DNA from: Lachnospiraceae bacterium RM5
GTDB lineage: Bacteria > Bacillota > Clostridia > Lachnospirales > Lachnospiraceae
Assembly: GCA_900110975.1 (NCBI GenBank)
Contig: FOFK01000004.1
Span: 130,684-194,683, forward strand
Reading direction: 5' to 3'
DNA length: 64,000 nt
Shown here piece after piece: positions 9,020-18,534 of the stretch. The position numbers were made by a program, and so were the translations under genes. The notes beneath the pieces are model-generated. The model did no database searches and was not told the DNA's origin. It worked only from the letters and a program-made list of their open reading frames with translations. Numbering within the stretch: the stretch's first letter is position 1; every line of letters begins with the position of its first letter.

Positions 9020-9340
9020 ATGGCAAAAGAAATTATGAGAATCACATTGAAAGCTTATGATCATAAGCTTATCGATCAGTCAGCTGGAAGAATTATCGAG
9101 ACTGTTAAGAAACAGGGTGAGCAGGTTAGCGGACCAGTACCACTTCCAACAAAGAAGGAAGTTGTTACAATCTTAAGAGCTGTTCATAAGTATAAAGATT
9201 CCAGAGAACAGTTCGAACAGAGAACTCATAAGAGACTTATCGATATCGTTGCACCATCTGCAAAGACAGTTGAATCTCTTACAAAATTAGAGATGCCAGC
9301 AGGTGTTTATATCGATATCAAAATGAAAGGTAATAAATAA
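9020..9340 (+). CDS. rpsJ: 30S ribosomal protein S10
   Basis: A full-length S10 (106 residues) opening with [16 protein letters not shown] and ending in the conserved beta strand VYIDIKMK. It belongs to the 30S head and, in other bacteria, also serves transcription antitermination as NusE. It is first in the S10 operon, directly after the structured leader, with an AAAGGAGG ribosome site. In many Firmicutes tuf and fusA precede it; here the upstream DNA is repeats. Confidence 0.98.
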   Translation: MAKEIMRITLKAYDHKLIDQSAGRIIETVKKQGEQVSGPVPLPTKKEVVTILRAVHKYKDSREQFEQRTHKRLIDIVAPSAKTVESLTKLEMPAGVYIDIKMKGNK

Positions 9341-9510
9341 TCTTTCAAACAAATAATATGGTAGTAATCCTGAAGGGTTTAGATATAGAAGCAACACTCC
9401 AAAAAATATAGTGTTCCACTTATATTTGGCTGTTCTAGGATGTTTTCAAAGTTATTCATAACGAAGAATAATGATGAAAACCGCTGTAGATTAAACCAGG
9501 AGGTAGAAAA
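9341..9510 (+). promoter_or_regulatory. rpsJ-rplC spacer with two hairpins
   Basis: This gap is much longer than the other spacers of the operon. It holds AACACT/AGTGTT (about 9393-9415) and a longer stem GTTTTCA (9442-9448) with TGAAAAC (9475-9481), inside which TTATTC pairs with GAATAA. No T-run follows, so processing or translational control of rplC is more likely than termination. Confidence 0.45.
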
Positions 9511-10146
9511 ATGAAGAAAGCTATTTTAGCAACAAAAGTCGGAATGACTCAAATCTTCAATGAAGATGGTGTTTTAACACCAGTTACTGTACTCCAGGCA
9601 GGACCATGTTATGTAACACAGGTTAAAACTGTTGATAACGATGGTTACAGTGCAGTACAGGTAGGTTTCGTTGATAAAAGAGAAAAATTAATCAACAAAC
9701 CACTTAAGGGTATGTTTGACAAGGCAGGAGTTTCTTACAAGAGATATGTAAGAGAGTTCAGACTTGAAGATGCAGAAAACTACTCATTAAATGATGAAAT
9801 AAAAGTTGATAAATTCGCTGCAGGCGAAAAAGTTGATGCAACTGCTATTTCAAAAGGTAAAGGATTCCAAGGTGCTATCAAGAGACACGGACAGTCAAGA
9901 GGTCCTATGGCTCATGGTTCTAAGTACCACAGACATGCAGGTTCAAACGGTGCTTGTTCTGATCCAAGTAAGGTATTCAAAGGAAAGAGAATGCCTGGAC
10001 ATATGGGTTCTAAACAGGTAACAATCCAGAATCTTGAAATAGTTAAAGTTGATGTTGAAAACAATCTGCTTTTAGTTAAAGGTGCAGTTCCAGGACCTAA
10101 GAAAGCATTAATAACTATCAAAGAAGCAGTTAAGAGTGCTAAATAG
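9511..10146 (+). CDS. rplC: 50S ribosomal protein L3
   Basis: 211 residues, usual length. [15 protein letters not shown] at the start and [27 protein letters not shown] in two pieces form the extension that reaches toward the peptidyl transferase centre. L3 is an early 50S assembly protein. It is preceded by CCAGGAGGT. A structured spacer separates it from rpsJ, while rplD follows after 23 bases. Confidence 0.98.
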   Translation: MKKAILATKVGMTQIFNEDGVLTPVTVLQAGPCYVTQVKTVDNDGYSAVQVGFVDKREKLINKPLKGMFDKAGVSYKRYVREFRLEDAENYSLNDEIKVDKFAAGEKVDATAISKGKGFQGAIKRHGQSRGPMAHGSKYHRHAGSNGACSDPSKVFKGKRMPGHMGSKQVTIQNLEIVKVDVENNLLLVKGAVPGPKKALITIKEAVKSAK

Positions 10147-10169
10147 GTAAAGGAAAGGAGGAACTTAAA

Positions 10170-10790
10170 GTGGCAAAAGTATCTGTTTACAATATGGAAG
10201 GAAATGAAGTTGGAAACATGGAACTTAACGATGCTATTTTTAACGTAGAAGTTAATGAGCATTTAGTTCACATGGCAGTTGTAAGCCAGCTTGCAAATAA
10301 TCGCCAGGGAACACAGAGCGCAAAGACACGTTCTGAAGTTAGAGGTGGCGGAAGAAAACCATGGAGACAGAAAGGAACAGGTCATGCAAGACAGGGTTCT
10401 ACAAGATCTCCACAATGGACAGGCGGTGGTGTTGTATTTGCACCAAAGCCAAGAGATTACTCATTCAGTCTTAATAAGAAAGAAAAGAGACTTGCACTTA
10501 AGTCTGCATTAACATCAAGAGTACAGGATAACAAATTCATCGTTATCGACTCATTAAAGATGGATGAAATTAAGACAAAAACATTTGCAGGTGTACTTGC
10601 AAGTTTAAATGTAAATAAAGCATTAGTAGTATTAAACGAAAATGATTTAAACGTTGTTAAATCAGCTAAGAACATCCCTGATGTTAAGACTGCTTTAACA
10701 AATACAATAAATGTATATGATATCATGAAATATGACACAGTTGTTATTGATAAAGCAGCTGTAGAAACAATCGAGGAGGTGTACGCATAA
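10170..10790 (+). CDS. rplD: 50S ribosomal protein L4
   Basis: 206 residues, starting at GTG 10170 after AAAGGAGG. The exit-tunnel loop is recognisable in RGGGRKPWRQKGTGHARQG. In E. coli L4 also represses its own operon through the S10 leader, which makes it the first candidate ligand for the leader at 8770. Its stop overlaps the rplW start as TAATG, so the two are probably translationally coupled. Confidence 0.98.
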   Translation: MAKVSVYNMEGNEVGNMELNDAIFNVEVNEHLVHMAVVSQLANNRQGTQSAKTRSEVRGGGRKPWRQKGTGHARQGSTRSPQWTGGGVVFAPKPRDYSFSLNKKEKRLALKSALTSRVQDNKFIVIDSLKMDEIKTKTFAGVLASLNVNKALVVLNENDLNVVKSAKNIPDVKTALTNTINVYDIMKYDTVVIDKAAVETIEEVYA

Positions 10791-11089
10791 TGGCAAATAT
10801 ACAGTACTATGATGTAATCCTCAAACCTGTTATTTCTGAAAAGAGTATGAACGAAATGACAAGTAAAAAATACACATTCCTTGTACACACAGAAGCTAAT
10901 AAAGCTATGATCAAGGAAGCAGTTGAGAAAATGTTTGCTGGAACAAAAGTTAAGAGAGTAAACACAATGAACCTTGAAGGAAAGACTCGTAGAAGAGGAA
11001 GAACTGAAGGAAAGACTGCTAAAACAAAGAAGGCAATTGTCTGGTTAACAGAGGACAGTGCTGATATTGAGATTTTCGAAGGTTTATAA
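10790..11089 (+). CDS. rplW: 50S ribosomal protein L23
   Basis: 99 residues, normal length, with YDVILKPVISEKSM at the start and KVKRVNTMNLEGKTRRRGR in the middle. L23 lines the tunnel exit and is the docking site for trigger factor and SRP. The start codon overlaps the rplD stop by one base; the Shine-Dalgarno GGAGGTG lies inside rplD. Confidence 0.98.
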   Translation: MANIQYYDVILKPVISEKSMNEMTSKKYTFLVHTEANKAMIKEAVEKMFAGTKVKRVNTMNLEGKTRRRGRTEGKTAKTKKAIVWLTEDSADIEIFEGL

Positions 11090-11128
11090 GATAAACCAAA
11101 GCATTAGAATTCTGAAAGGAGAATAACA

Positions 11129-11968
11129 ATGGGAATTAAGACTTTTAAACCATATACACCTTCTAGAAGAAACATGACAAGTCTTGACTTTGCAGAAATC
11201 ACAAAGAGTACTCCTGAGAAGTCACTTACTGTTTCTTTAAAGAAGAATGCAGGTCGTAATAACCAAGGAAAAATCACTGTGAGACATCATGGTGGTGGTT
11301 CTAGAAGAAAATATAGAATTATAGATTTCAAAAGAAAGAAAGATGGCGTTGTAGCTAAGGTTGTTGCTATCGAATACGATCCAAACAGAACAGCAAATAT
11401 CGCATTAATCTGCTACGCTGATGGAGAAAAGGCATATATTCTTGCACCTAACGGATTAAAAGTTGGTGAAGAATTAATGAATGGACCAGAAGCTGAAATC
11501 AAAGTAGGTAACTGTTTACCACTTGAAAACATTCCAGTAGGTACAGAATTACATAACATTGAGCTTTATCCTGGAAAGGGTGGCCAGTTAGTAAGATCTG
11601 CAGGAAATACAGCACAGCTTATGGCTAAAGAAGGAAAATATGCAACACTCAGATTACCATCAGGTGAAATGAGAATGGTACCAATCATTTGTAGAGCAAC
11701 AATTGGTACAGTAGGAAACATCGAACATGATCTTGTTAACTACGGTAAAGCAGGACGTAAGAGAAACATGGGTATCAGACCTACAGTTCGTGGTTCTGTT
11801 ATGAACCCTAACGATCACCCACACGGTGGTGGTGAAGGTAAGACAGGAATTGGTCGTCCAGGTCCTTGTACACCTTGGGGTAAGCCTGCTCTTGGTCTTA
11901 AGACAAGAAAGAAAAAGGCTTCAGATAAGTTAATCGTTAGAAGAAGAGATGGAAAGAACATCAAATAA
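11129..11968 (+). CDS. rplB: 50S ribosomal protein L2
   Basis: 279 residues. It contains the N-terminal [13 protein letters not shown] and the C-terminal [21 protein letters not shown] loop, whose histidine lies near the peptidyl transferase centre. L2 is an essential late assembly protein needed for subunit joining. A GAAAGGAG site precedes ATG 11129, and rpsS follows 13 bases after the stop. Confidence 0.98.
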   Translation: MGIKTFKPYTPSRRNMTSLDFAEITKSTPEKSLTVSLKKNAGRNNQGKITVRHHGGGSRRKYRIIDFKRKKDGVVAKVVAIEYDPNRTANIALICYADGEKAYILAPNGLKVGEELMNGPEAEIKVGNCLPLENIPVGTELHNIELYPGKGGQLVRSAGNTAQLMAKEGKYATLRLPSGEMRMVPIICRATIGTVGNIEHDLVNYGKAGRKRNMGIRPTVRGSVMNPNDHPHGGGEGKTGIGRPGPCTPWGKPALGLKTRKKKASDKLIVRRRDGKNIK

Positions 11969-11981
11969 AGGAGGTTGAACC

Positions 11982-12257
11982 ATGGCTCGTTCATTAAAAA
12001 AAGGTCCATTTGCGGATGAAAGTTTATTAAAGAAAGTTGATGCTATGAATGCTTCTGGCGACAAGTCAGTTATTAAAACATGGTCTAGACGTTCAACAAT
12101 CTTTCCACAGATGGTAGGACATACAATAGCTGTTCATGATGGTAGAAAACACGTTCCTGTATATATTACAGAGGACATGGTTGGACACAAATTAGGTGAA
12201 TTTGTTGCAACAAGAACATATCGTGGACATGGAAAAGACGAAAAGAAAACAAGATAG
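11982..12257 (+). CDS. rpsS: 30S ribosomal protein S19
   Basis: 91 residues with the signature [17 protein letters not shown] and the C-terminal [23 protein letters not shown]19 binds the 30S head with S13 and contacts bridge B1a. It sits in the conserved rplB-rpsS-rplV order, behind AAAGGAGG. Confidence 0.98.
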   Translation: MARSLKKGPFADESLLKKVDAMNASGDKSVIKTWSRRSTIFPQMVGHTIAVHDGRKHVPVYITEDMVGHKLGEFVATRTYRGHGKDEKKTR

Positions 12258-12289
12258 TCATATATGATTTTTGAAAGGAGGTCAAATCC

Positions 12290-12682
12290 ATGGCAAAAGG
12301 ACATAGATCCCAGATAAAGAGAGAAAGAAATGAAAACAAAGATACACGTCCATCTGCAACATTATCATTCGCAAGAGTATCAGTTCAGAAGGCATGTTAC
12401 GTTTTAGATGCAATCAGAGGTAAAGACGTTGAAACAGCACTTGGAATTCTTGCTTACAATCCAAGATATGCTTCAACACTTATAGAGAAGTTATTAAAAT
12501 CAGCAATCGCAAATGCTGAAAATAATAATGGTATGAGCACAGATAATTTATATATCGCTAAATGTTATGCTAACCAGGGTCCTATTATGAAGAGAATCAG
12601 ACCTAGAGCTCAGGGTAGAGCATATAGAATTGAAAAGAGAATGAGTAACATTACAATCGTTCTCGATGAGAAACAAGCATAA
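12290..12682 (+). CDS. rplV: 50S ribosomal protein L22
   Basis: 130 residues. The tunnel beta-hairpin appears as GPIMKRIRPRAQGRAYRIEKR, the site of macrolide-resistance changes in other species; no such change can be judged here. It is preceded by GAAAGGAGG and followed by rpsC after 51 bases. Confidence 0.97.
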   Translation: MAKGHRSQIKRERNENKDTRPSATLSFARVSVQKACYVLDAIRGKDVETALGILAYNPRYASTLIEKLLKSAIANAENNNGMSTDNLYIAKCYANQGPIMKRIRPRAQGRAYRIEKRMSNITIVLDEKQA

Positions 12683-12733
12683 TTATCTGAATCGAAACAT
12701 TAGATGTTTCAGAATTTTGAAAGGAGATAAAAC

Positions 12734-13393
12734 ATGGGACAGAAAGTTAATCCTCATGGCCTTAGAGTCGGAGTTATCAAAGACTGGGACTCAAGATGGT
12801 ATACAGAAGCTGATTTTGCTGATAATCTTGTAGAAGATAATAAAATCAGAAAATACCTTAAAGAGAAGTTATACAACTCAGGTGTTTCAAAAATCGAAAT
12901 TGAAAGAGCATCTGACAGATTAAAAGTTATAGTTCATACAGCTAAGCCTGGTATCGTTATCGGTAAAGGTGGAGCAGAAATAGAAAAACTTAAAGCAGAA
13001 GTACAGAAGTTTACAAAGAAGAAACTTCTTATCGATGTTAAAGAAGTTAAGAGACCGGATAGAGAAGCTCAGTTAGTAGCTGAAAACATTGCTACACAGC
13101 TTGAAAACCGTATCTCATTCAGAAGAGCTATGAAATCTACAATGTCAAGAGCAATGAAGACTGGTATCAAAGGTATCAAAGCTAGTTGTGCAGGACGTTT
13201 AGGTGGAGCTGATATGGCTCGTAGAGAAACATATAACGAAGGAACAATTCCTCTTCAGACATTACGTGCTGATATCGATTATGGATTCGCTGAAGCAGCA
13301 ACAACATATGGAAAAGTTGGTGTTAAGGTTTGGATCTATAAAGGCGAGGTACTTCCAATCAATGAATCATCTAAGGAAGGGAGCGATAAATAA
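12734..13393 (+). CDS. rpsC: 30S ribosomal protein S3
   Basis: 219 residues with [12 protein letters not shown] at the start, the KH-domain GKGG loop in [13 protein letters not shown], and the C-terminal domain [12 protein letters not shown]3 forms part of the mRNA entry site. Its TAA overlaps the rplP ATG, implying coupled translation. Confidence 0.98.
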   Translation: MGQKVNPHGLRVGVIKDWDSRWYTEADFADNLVEDNKIRKYLKEKLYNSGVSKIEIERASDRLKVIVHTAKPGIVIGKGGAEIEKLKAEVQKFTKKKLLIDVKEVKRPDREAQLVAENIATQLENRISFRRAMKSTMSRAMKTGIKGIKASCAGRLGGADMARRETYNEGTIPLQTLRADIDYGFAEAATTYGKVGVKVWIYKGEVLPINESSKEGSDK

Positions 13394-13830
13394 TGTTAAT
13401 GCCTAAAAGAGTAAAACGTCGTAAACAGTTCCGTGGTTCCATGAGAGGAAAGGCGTTAAGAGGTAATAAAATTACAAATGGTGAATTTGGTTTAGTTGCA
13501 CAGGAACCAGCGTGGATTAAATCAAATCAGATAGAGGCTGCCAGAGTTGCTATGACACGTTATATCAAGCGTGGTGGTAAAGTTTGGATTAAGATTTTTC
13601 CTGACAAGCCAGTTACTGCTAAACCAGCAGAAACAAGAATGGGTTCCGGAAAAGGAACATTAGAATATTGGGTAGCTGTAGTTAAACCTGGACGTGTTAT
13701 GTTTGAAATAGCAGGAGTTCCAGAAGAGACAGCAAGAGAAGCACTTCGTCTTGCAATGCACAAGTTACCAGTAAAATGCAAAGTTGTTTCTCGTGAAGAT
13801 TTAGAAGGCGGTGATAACAGTGAAAATTAA
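13393..13830 (+). CDS. rplP: 50S ribosomal protein L16
   Basis: 145 residues beginning [15 protein letters not shown], with the conserved [20 protein letters not shown] segment. L16 organises the A-site side of the 50S subunit. ATG 13393 is chosen because AAGGAAGGGAG lies about 9 bases upstream inside rpsC; a second in-frame ATG follows at 13399. The 3' end overlaps rpmC. Confidence 0.98.
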   Translation: MLMPKRVKRRKQFRGSMRGKALRGNKITNGEFGLVAQEPAWIKSNQIEAARVAMTRYIKRGGKVWIKIFPDKPVTAKPAETRMGSGKGTLEYWVAVVKPGRVMFEIAGVPEETAREALRLAMHKLPVKCKVVSREDLEGGDNSEN

Positions 13831-14020
13831 TAAGTATGTAGAAGATTTAAACTCAAAATCAGCTGCAGAATTAAATGAAGAATTAGTAGCTGCTAAGAAA
13901 GAACTTTTTAATTTAAGATTTCAGAATGCAACAAACCAGTTAGAAAATACAAGCAGAATTAAAGAAGTAAGAAGAAATATCGCAAGAATTCAAACAATTA
14001 TTGCTACAAAGGCTAACTAG
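13820..14020 (+). CDS. rpmC: 50S ribosomal protein L29
   Basis: A 66-residue helical-hairpin protein at the tunnel exit, with the typical [20 protein letters not shown] and the end [15 protein letters not shown] 13820 is preferred because AAGGCGGTG lies just upstream; an earlier in-frame GTG at 13811 falls within that site. It overlaps rplP by 11 bases. Confidence 0.95.
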   Translation: MKINKYVEDLNSKSAAELNEELVAAKKELFNLRFQNATNQLENTSRIKEVRRNIARIQTIIATKAN

Positions 14021-14060
14021 GTATATATATTCCAGTAACTAACGAAAGGAGGAATAAGTC

Positions 14061-14318
14061 GTGGCAGAAAGAAACTTAAGAAAGACCAGAGTTGGAAAAG
14101 TTATTAGTGATAAAATGGATAAAACAATCGTGGTAGCAGTTGAAGATCACGTAAAACATCCATTATATAAAAAGATCGTTAAGAGAACATATAAATTAAA
14201 AGCACATGATGAAAATAATGAATGTGGCATCGGAGATACAGTAAGAGTAATGGAAACAAGACCTTTATCAAAAGATAAAAGATGGAGACTTACTGAAATC
14301 GTAGAAAAAGCAAGATAG
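14061..14318 (+). CDS. rpsQ: 30S ribosomal protein S17
   Basis: 85 residues, GTG start after [22 protein letters not shown] and the C-terminal [11 protein letters not shown] define S17, an early-binding 30S body protein. rplN follows after 18 bases. Confidence 0.97.
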   Translation: MAERNLRKTRVGKVISDKMDKTIVVAVEDHVKHPLYKKIVKRTYKLKAHDENNECGIGDTVRVMETRPLSKDKRWRLTEIVEKAR

Positions 14319-14336
14319 TAGAAAGGAGTTATTATT

Positions 14337-14705
14337 ATGATTCAACAGGAAAGCAGACTTAAAGTTGCTGATAATACAGGCGCTAAAGAGTTACTTTGCA
14401 TCAGAGTAATGGGTGGTTCTACTAGAAGATATGCTAATATCGGCGATATCATCGTTGCAACAGTTAAAGATGCAACACCAGGTGGCGTTGTAAAAAAAGG
14501 TGATGTTGTTAAAGCTGTAGTAGTCCGCAGTGTAAAGGGCGCTCGTCGTAAAGACGGTTCATATATTAAATTTGATGAGAATGCTGCTGTTATTATTAAA
14601 GATGATAAAACACCAAGAGGAACACGTATATTTGGACCTGTAGCTAGAGAGTTAAGAGAGAAACATTTCATGAAAATCGTCTCTTTAGCACCAGAAGTAT
14701 TATAG
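14337..14705 (+). CDS. rplN: 50S ribosomal protein L14
   Basis: 122 residues, canonical: [18 protein letters not shown], then [16 protein letters not shown] and the end [11 protein letters not shown]14 forms intersubunit bridge B8 and is the docking site of RsfS. The gene starts after a GAAAGGAG site. Confidence 0.98.
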   Translation: MIQQESRLKVADNTGAKELLCIRVMGGSTRRYANIGDIIVATVKDATPGGVVKKGDVVKAVVVRSVKGARRKDGSYIKFDENAAVIIKDDKTPRGTRIFGPVARELREKHFMKIVSLAPEVL

Positions 14706-14718
14706 GAGGTGTGTGATA

Positions 14719-15030
14719 ATGGCAACAAGTAAATTAAAAAAAGGCGATTTAGTTAGAGTAATCGCTGGTAAAGATAAAGACAGAGAAGGAAAAATCCTTT
14801 CTATCGACAGAAAAAATAACACTGCAATTGTTGAAGGTGTTAACATGATTACAAAACATACAAAACCAAGTGCTGCAAATCAGCAGGGTGGTATTATAAC
14901 AAAAGAAGGACCTATTGATCTTTCAAATGTTATGTATGTTGTAAACGGAAACGTAACAAGAATTGGTTTTTCAGATAAAGATGGAAAAAAAGTTCGTATT
15001 GCCAAGAAAACTGGCGAAGTTATTGACTAA
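14719..15030 (+). CDS. rplX: 50S ribosomal protein L24
   Basis: 103 residues. The KOW motif appears in LKKGDLVRVIAGKDKDREG. L24 starts 50S assembly by binding 23S domain I. ATG 14719 is preferred over an in-frame GTG at 14713 because AGGAGGT ends 8 bases before it. Confidence 0.96.
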   Translation: MATSKLKKGDLVRVIAGKDKDREGKILSIDRKNNTAIVEGVNMITKHTKPSAANQQGGIITKEGPIDLSNVMYVVNGNVTRIGFSDKDGKKVRIAKKTGEVID

Positions 15031-15050
15031 TAAGAGAGGAGGTCTAGAAG

Positions 15051-15590
15051 TTGAGTAGACTTAAAGATACTTACAATAACGAGATTGTAGATGCAATGAT
15101 GAAAAAGTTTGGTTACAAAAACATTATGGAAGTACCAAAGCTTGATAAAATTGTTATAAACATGGGCGTTGGAGAAGCTAAAGATAACGCTAAAGTTCTT
15201 GATTCTGCTGTTAAAGATCTTGAAACTATCACAGGTCAGAAGGCAGTTCTTACAAGAGCTAAAAATTCAGTAGCTAACTTCAAGATTAGAGAAGGACAGG
15301 CTATCGGATGTAAAGTTACATTAAGAGGAGAAAAAATGTATGAATTTGCTGATCGTTTGATCAACCTTGCACTTCCTCGTGTACGTGACTTTAGAGGTGT
15401 AAACCCTAACGCTTTTGATGGACGTGGAAATTATGCTTTAGGAATTAAAGAACAGCTTATTTTCCCTGAAATCGAGTATGATAAAGTAGATAAGGTCAGA
15501 GGTATGGATGTAATTTTCGTTACAACTGCTAAGACTGATGAAGAAGCTCGTGAATTATTGACATTATTCAATATGCCATTTAAGAAATAG
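15051..15590 (+). CDS. rplE: 50S ribosomal protein L5
   Basis: 179 residues, starting at TTG 15051 ([12 protein letters not shown]) after GAGGAGGT; this rare start codon is fixed by the spacing and by the family N-terminus. [14 protein letters not shown] and [21 protein letters not shown] identify L5, which binds 5S rRNA in the central protuberance. Confidence 0.97.
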   Translation: MSRLKDTYNNEIVDAMMKKFGYKNIMEVPKLDKIVINMGVGEAKDNAKVLDSAVKDLETITGQKAVLTRAKNSVANFKIREGQAIGCKVTLRGEKMYEFADRLINLALPRVRDFRGVNPNAFDGRGNYALGIKEQLIFPEIEYDKVDKVRGMDVIFVTTAKTDEEARELLTLFNMPFKK

Positions 15591-15605
15591 TTAGGAGGTA
15601 TTCCC

Positions 15606-15791
15606 ATGGCTAAATCCGCTATGAAAGTTAAGCAACAGCGTAAACATAAATTCTCTACACAGGAATATTCTCGTTGTAGAATCTGTGGACGTCCACATGC
15701 ATATTTAAGAAAATATGGAATCTGTAGAGTATGTTTCCGTGAGTTAGCATATAAGGGTGAAATCCCTGGTGTTAAGAAAGCAAGCTGGTAA
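15606..15791 (+). CDS. rpsZ: 30S ribosomal protein S14, zinc-binding type
   Basis: A 61-residue short S14 with an intact zinc ribbon: Cys24, Cys27, Cys40 and Cys43 in [20 protein letters not shown]. The Cys-free, zinc-independent form used under zinc limitation in some Firmicutes is not in this window. It belongs to the 30S head. Confidence 0.97.
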   Translation: MAKSAMKVKQQRKHKFSTQEYSRCRICGRPHAYLRKYGICRVCFRELAYKGEIPGVKKASW

Positions 15792-15819
15792 GAAGTATTA
15801 GAAAGGAGGCATTTATAAA

Positions 15820-16221
15820 ATGACAACAAATGATCCAATAGCAGATATGCTCACAAGAATTCGTAATGCAAACACTGCAAAACATGATACAGTAGATATT
15901 CCTGCATCAAAAATGAAGGTGTCTATTGCTGAAATCCTTTTTAATGAAGGTTATATTAAGAAATATGAATTAGTTGATAATGGAAACTTCAAAGATATCC
16001 ATATCACATTAAAATACGGTGCTGATAAAAACGAGAAGATTATTTCAGGAATTCAGAGAATTTCTAAACCAGGTCTTCGTGTTTATGTTGGTAAAGATGA
16101 ACTTCCAAAGGTTTTAGGTGGCTTAGGTGTCGCTATTATCTCTACAAACCAGGGAGTTATTACAGATAAAGAAGCTAGAAAGCTTAAAGTTGGTGGAGAA
16201 GTTCTTGCCTTTGTATGGTAA
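15820..16221 (+). CDS. rpsH: 30S ribosomal protein S8
   Basis: 133 residues: [16 protein letters not shown] at the start, [15 protein letters not shown] near the end. S8 is a primary 16S-binding protein and, in E. coli, the translational repressor of the spc operon. It is followed by an unusual hairpin cluster in place of the usual short spacer to rplF. Confidence 0.98.
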   Translation: MTTNDPIADMLTRIRNANTAKHDTVDIPASKMKVSIAEILFNEGYIKKYELVDNGNFKDIHITLKYGADKNEKIISGIQRISKPGLRVYVGKDELPKVLGGLGVAIISTNQGVITDKEARKLKVGGEVLAFVW

Positions 16222-16365
16222 GATATGTAATGCCGCGAAGCGGTATTACTCCAGATATGTAATGCCGCGTAGCGGTATTACTCCAGATATGTAATGCCGC
16301 GAAGCGGTATTATATGTCATACTGTTTAAGCAGTGTGACAAAAGTTATGCCACATAGTGGCATGA
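16221..16365 (+). repeat. Five consecutive hairpins between rpsH and rplF
   Basis: Three copies of a 32-bp unit (starts 16221, 16253, 16285) each form TAATGCCGC-GNA-GCGGTATTA with one G-U pair. They are followed by TGTCATACTG/CAGTGTGACA (16315-16340) and ATGCCAC/GTGGCAT (16347-16363). None has a T-run. The first unit overlaps the last base of the rpsH stop. Neighbouring spacers are 13-50 bases, so this is an insertion or repeat growth inside an essential operon. Confidence 0.85.
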
Positions 16366-16410
16366 AAGAAATTATAAAATATTACAAACTCAATTTAGGA
16401 GGTGCACGGC

Positions 16411-16950
16411 ATGTCACGTATAGGAAGAATGCCTATCGCTATTCCAGCAGGTGTTACTGTTGATATAGCAGAAAATAATAAAGTGACTGTAAAGGGACCT
16501 AAGGGTACTCTTGAAAGAGTATTACCTTCAGAAATGGAGATAGTACTTGAAGGAACAGAAATCAAAGTTAATCGTCCAAATGACCTTAAGAAAATGAGAT
16601 CATTACATGGTCTTACAAGAACTCTTATTAATAACATGATCGTTGGCGTAACAGATGGTTACGAAAAAGTTCTTGAAATCAATGGTGTAGGTTACAGAGC
16701 ACAGAAACAGGGCAAGAAATTAGTATTATCACTTGGATATTCTCATCCAGTAGAGATGGAAGATCCAGAAGGCCTTGAAACTGCTGTAGAAGGTAACTTA
16801 ATCAAGGTTAAAGGTATTGATAAAGAAAAAGTTGGCCAGTTCGCTGCTGAAATCAGAGCAAAGAGAGCTCCTGAACCATATAAGGGTAAAGGAATTAAAT
16901 ATGCAGATGAAGTTATCAGACGTAAAGTTGGTAAGACTGGTAAGAAATAA
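16411..16950 (+). CDS. rplF: 50S ribosomal protein L6
   Basis: 179 residues: [15 protein letters not shown] and the C-terminal [15 protein letters not shown]-like motif (here [15 protein letters not shown]). ATG 16411 follows AGGAGGT by 7 bases; an in-frame GTG at 16402 overlaps that site and is rejected. L6 sits near the factor-binding centre. Confidence 0.97.
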   Translation: MSRIGRMPIAIPAGVTVDIAENNKVTVKGPKGTLERVLPSEMEIVLEGTEIKVNRPNDLKKMRSLHGLTRTLINNMIVGVTDGYEKVLEINGVGYRAQKQGKKLVLSLGYSHPVEMEDPEGLETAVEGNLIKVKGIDKEKVGQFAAEIRAKRAPEPYKGKGIKYADEVIRRKVGKTGKK

Positions 16951-16967
16951 TTAAAGGAGTGACAGAC

Positions 16968-17336
16968 ATGGTTAGTAAAAAAGTAAGAACAGAAGTTCGT
17001 AGAAAAAAACATTTAAGATTACGTAATCGTTTCGCTGGTACTGCAGAGAGACCTCGTTTATCTGTTTTCAGAAGTAATAATCATATGTATGCTCAGATTA
17101 TTGATGATACAGTTGGAAAAACTTTAGTTGCAGCTTCAACATTAGAAAAAGATGTTAAGGCTGAAATCGAGAAGACAAATAACGTTGATGCAGCTGCTTA
17201 TTTAGGAAAAGTTATTGCTAAGAAAGCAATGGATAAAGGAATCAAGACAGTTGTTTTTGACAGAGGTGGCTTTATATATCAGGGTAAAATCAAAGCTTTA
17301 GCAGATGCTGCTAGAGAAGAAGGTTTAGAATTTTAA
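16968..17336 (+). CDS. rplR: 50S ribosomal protein L18
   Basis: 122 residues starting [15 protein letters not shown]; the [20 protein letters not shown] segment is diagnostic. L18 binds 5S rRNA with L5. The start at ATG 16968 has AAAGGAG 10 bases upstream; a GTG at 16959 is inside the ribosome site. Confidence 0.97.
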   Translation: MVSKKVRTEVRRKKHLRLRNRFAGTAERPRLSVFRSNNHMYAQIIDDTVGKTLVAASTLEKDVKAEIEKTNNVDAAAYLGKVIAKKAMDKGIKTVVFDRGGFIYQGKIKALADAAREEGLEF

Positions 17337-17356
17337 TTCCATAAGGAGGAACATAA

Positions 17357-17866
17357 ATGAAACGTACAATTGTTGATGCTAGTCAGTTAGAACTGGAAGA
17401 AAAAGTAGTATCAATCAAGCGTGTTACCAAGGTTGTAAAAGGTGGACGTAACATGAGATTTGCTGCCTTAGTTGTTGTTGGTGATGGCAAAGGACACGTA
17501 GGCGCTGGTTTAGGAAAAGCAGCTGAAATTCCAGAAGCAATCCGCAAAGGTAAAGAAGCAGCAGCAAAACACCTTATTACGGTAGCAATTGATGAGAACT
17601 TAAGTATTCCTCATGATACAATAGGAAAGTTTGGTAGTGCTCAGGTTCTTTTAAAGAAAGCACCAGACGGTACTGGAGTTATCGCAGGTGGTCCTGCGCG
17701 TAACGTACTTGAACTTGCAGGAATCAAGAATATCCGTACAAAGTCTTTAGGCTCAAACAACAAACAGAACGTTGTTTTAGCTACAGTTGAAGGACTTGCA
17801 GGATTAAAGACTCCTGAAGAAGTAGCCAGACTTCGTGGAAAATCTGTAGAAGAAATATTAGGCTAA
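17357..17866 (+). CDS. rpsE: 30S ribosomal protein S5
   Basis: 169 residues with the double-stranded-RNA-binding segment [20 protein letters not shown] and the later [20 protein letters not shown]5 affects decoding accuracy and mRNA unwinding at the entry site. AAGGAGG precedes ATG 17357. Confidence 0.98.
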   Translation: MKRTIVDASQLELEEKVVSIKRVTKVVKGGRNMRFAALVVVGDGKGHVGAGLGKAAEIPEAIRKGKEAAAKHLITVAIDENLSIPHDTIGKFGSAQVLLKKAPDGTGVIAGGPARNVLELAGIKNIRTKSLGSNNKQNVVLATVEGLAGLKTPEEVARLRGKSVEEILG

Positions 17867-17882
17867 TAGGAGGAAGAGTAAG

Positions 17883-18065
17883 ATGGCAGATAAGTTAAAA
17901 ATAACACTTGTAAAATCAACTATCGGAGCTATTCCTAAACATAAAAAGACTGTAGAAGCTTTAGGTTTAAGAAAGTTAAACAAGACAGTTGAAATGCCTG
18001 ATAATGCAGCTGTAAGAGGTATGGTTGATCAGGTTAGACATTTAGTAAAAGTAGAAGAAGTTTAA
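17883..18065 (+). CDS. rpmD: 50S ribosomal protein L30
   Basis: A 60-residue protein ([23 protein letters not shown] in two pieces), normal length for bacterial L30. It lies in the usual place between rpsE and rplO behind AGGAGG. Confidence 0.96.
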   Translation: MADKLKITLVKSTIGAIPKHKKTVEALGLRKLNKTVEMPDNAAVRGMVDQVRHLVKVEEV

Positions 18066-18093
18066 TTATTACAACATATGAAGGAGGTGCGAC

Positions 18094-18534
18094 ATGGAAT
18101 TATCTAATTTAAGACCAGCTAAAGGTTCTGTTCAGAGTGATAATTTTAGAAGAGGTCGTGGTCATGGTTCTGGAAACGGAAAGACAGCCGGAAAAGGACA
18201 TAAGGGACAGAAGGCTCGTTCAGGAAGTCCAAGAGTAGGTTTCGAAGGTGGACAGATGCCTTTATATAGACGTATTCCAAAGAGAGGTTTCAAGAACAGA
18301 AACTCTAAGGAAATCGTTGGAATAAATGTAAGCATGTTAGAAAGATTTGATAATGGTGCTGAAGTTTCAGTTGAAACACTTATTGAAGCTGGTATCGTTT
18401 CAAATCCAAGAGATGGTGTTAAGATCCTTGGTAATGGAGAATTAACAAAGAAGCTTACAGTTAAGGCAAATGCATTTAGCGAAGGTGCAAAAGCAAAGAT
18501 TGAGGCACTTGGCGGAACCTGTGAGGTGATTTAA
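18094..18534 (+). CDS. rplO: 50S ribosomal protein L15
   Basis: 146 residues; [19 protein letters not shown] is the Gly/Lys-rich N-terminal extension that threads through 23S rRNA. Its stop TAA overlaps the secY ATG (TTAATG), so secretion-channel synthesis is coupled to this ribosomal gene, as in many bacteria. Confidence 0.98.
   Translation: MELSNLRPAKGSVQSDNFRRGRGHGSGNGKTAGKGHKGQKARSGSPRVGFEGGQMPLYRRIPKRGFKNRNSKEIVGINVSMLERFDNGAEVSVETLIEAGIVSNPRDGVKILGNGELTKKLTVKANAFSEGAKAKIEALGGTCEVI

Noticed and set aside
10457-10888. Reverse-strand frame opposite rplD/rplW
   Set aside because: Antisense to two certain ribosomal genes, with no promoter or ribosome site.
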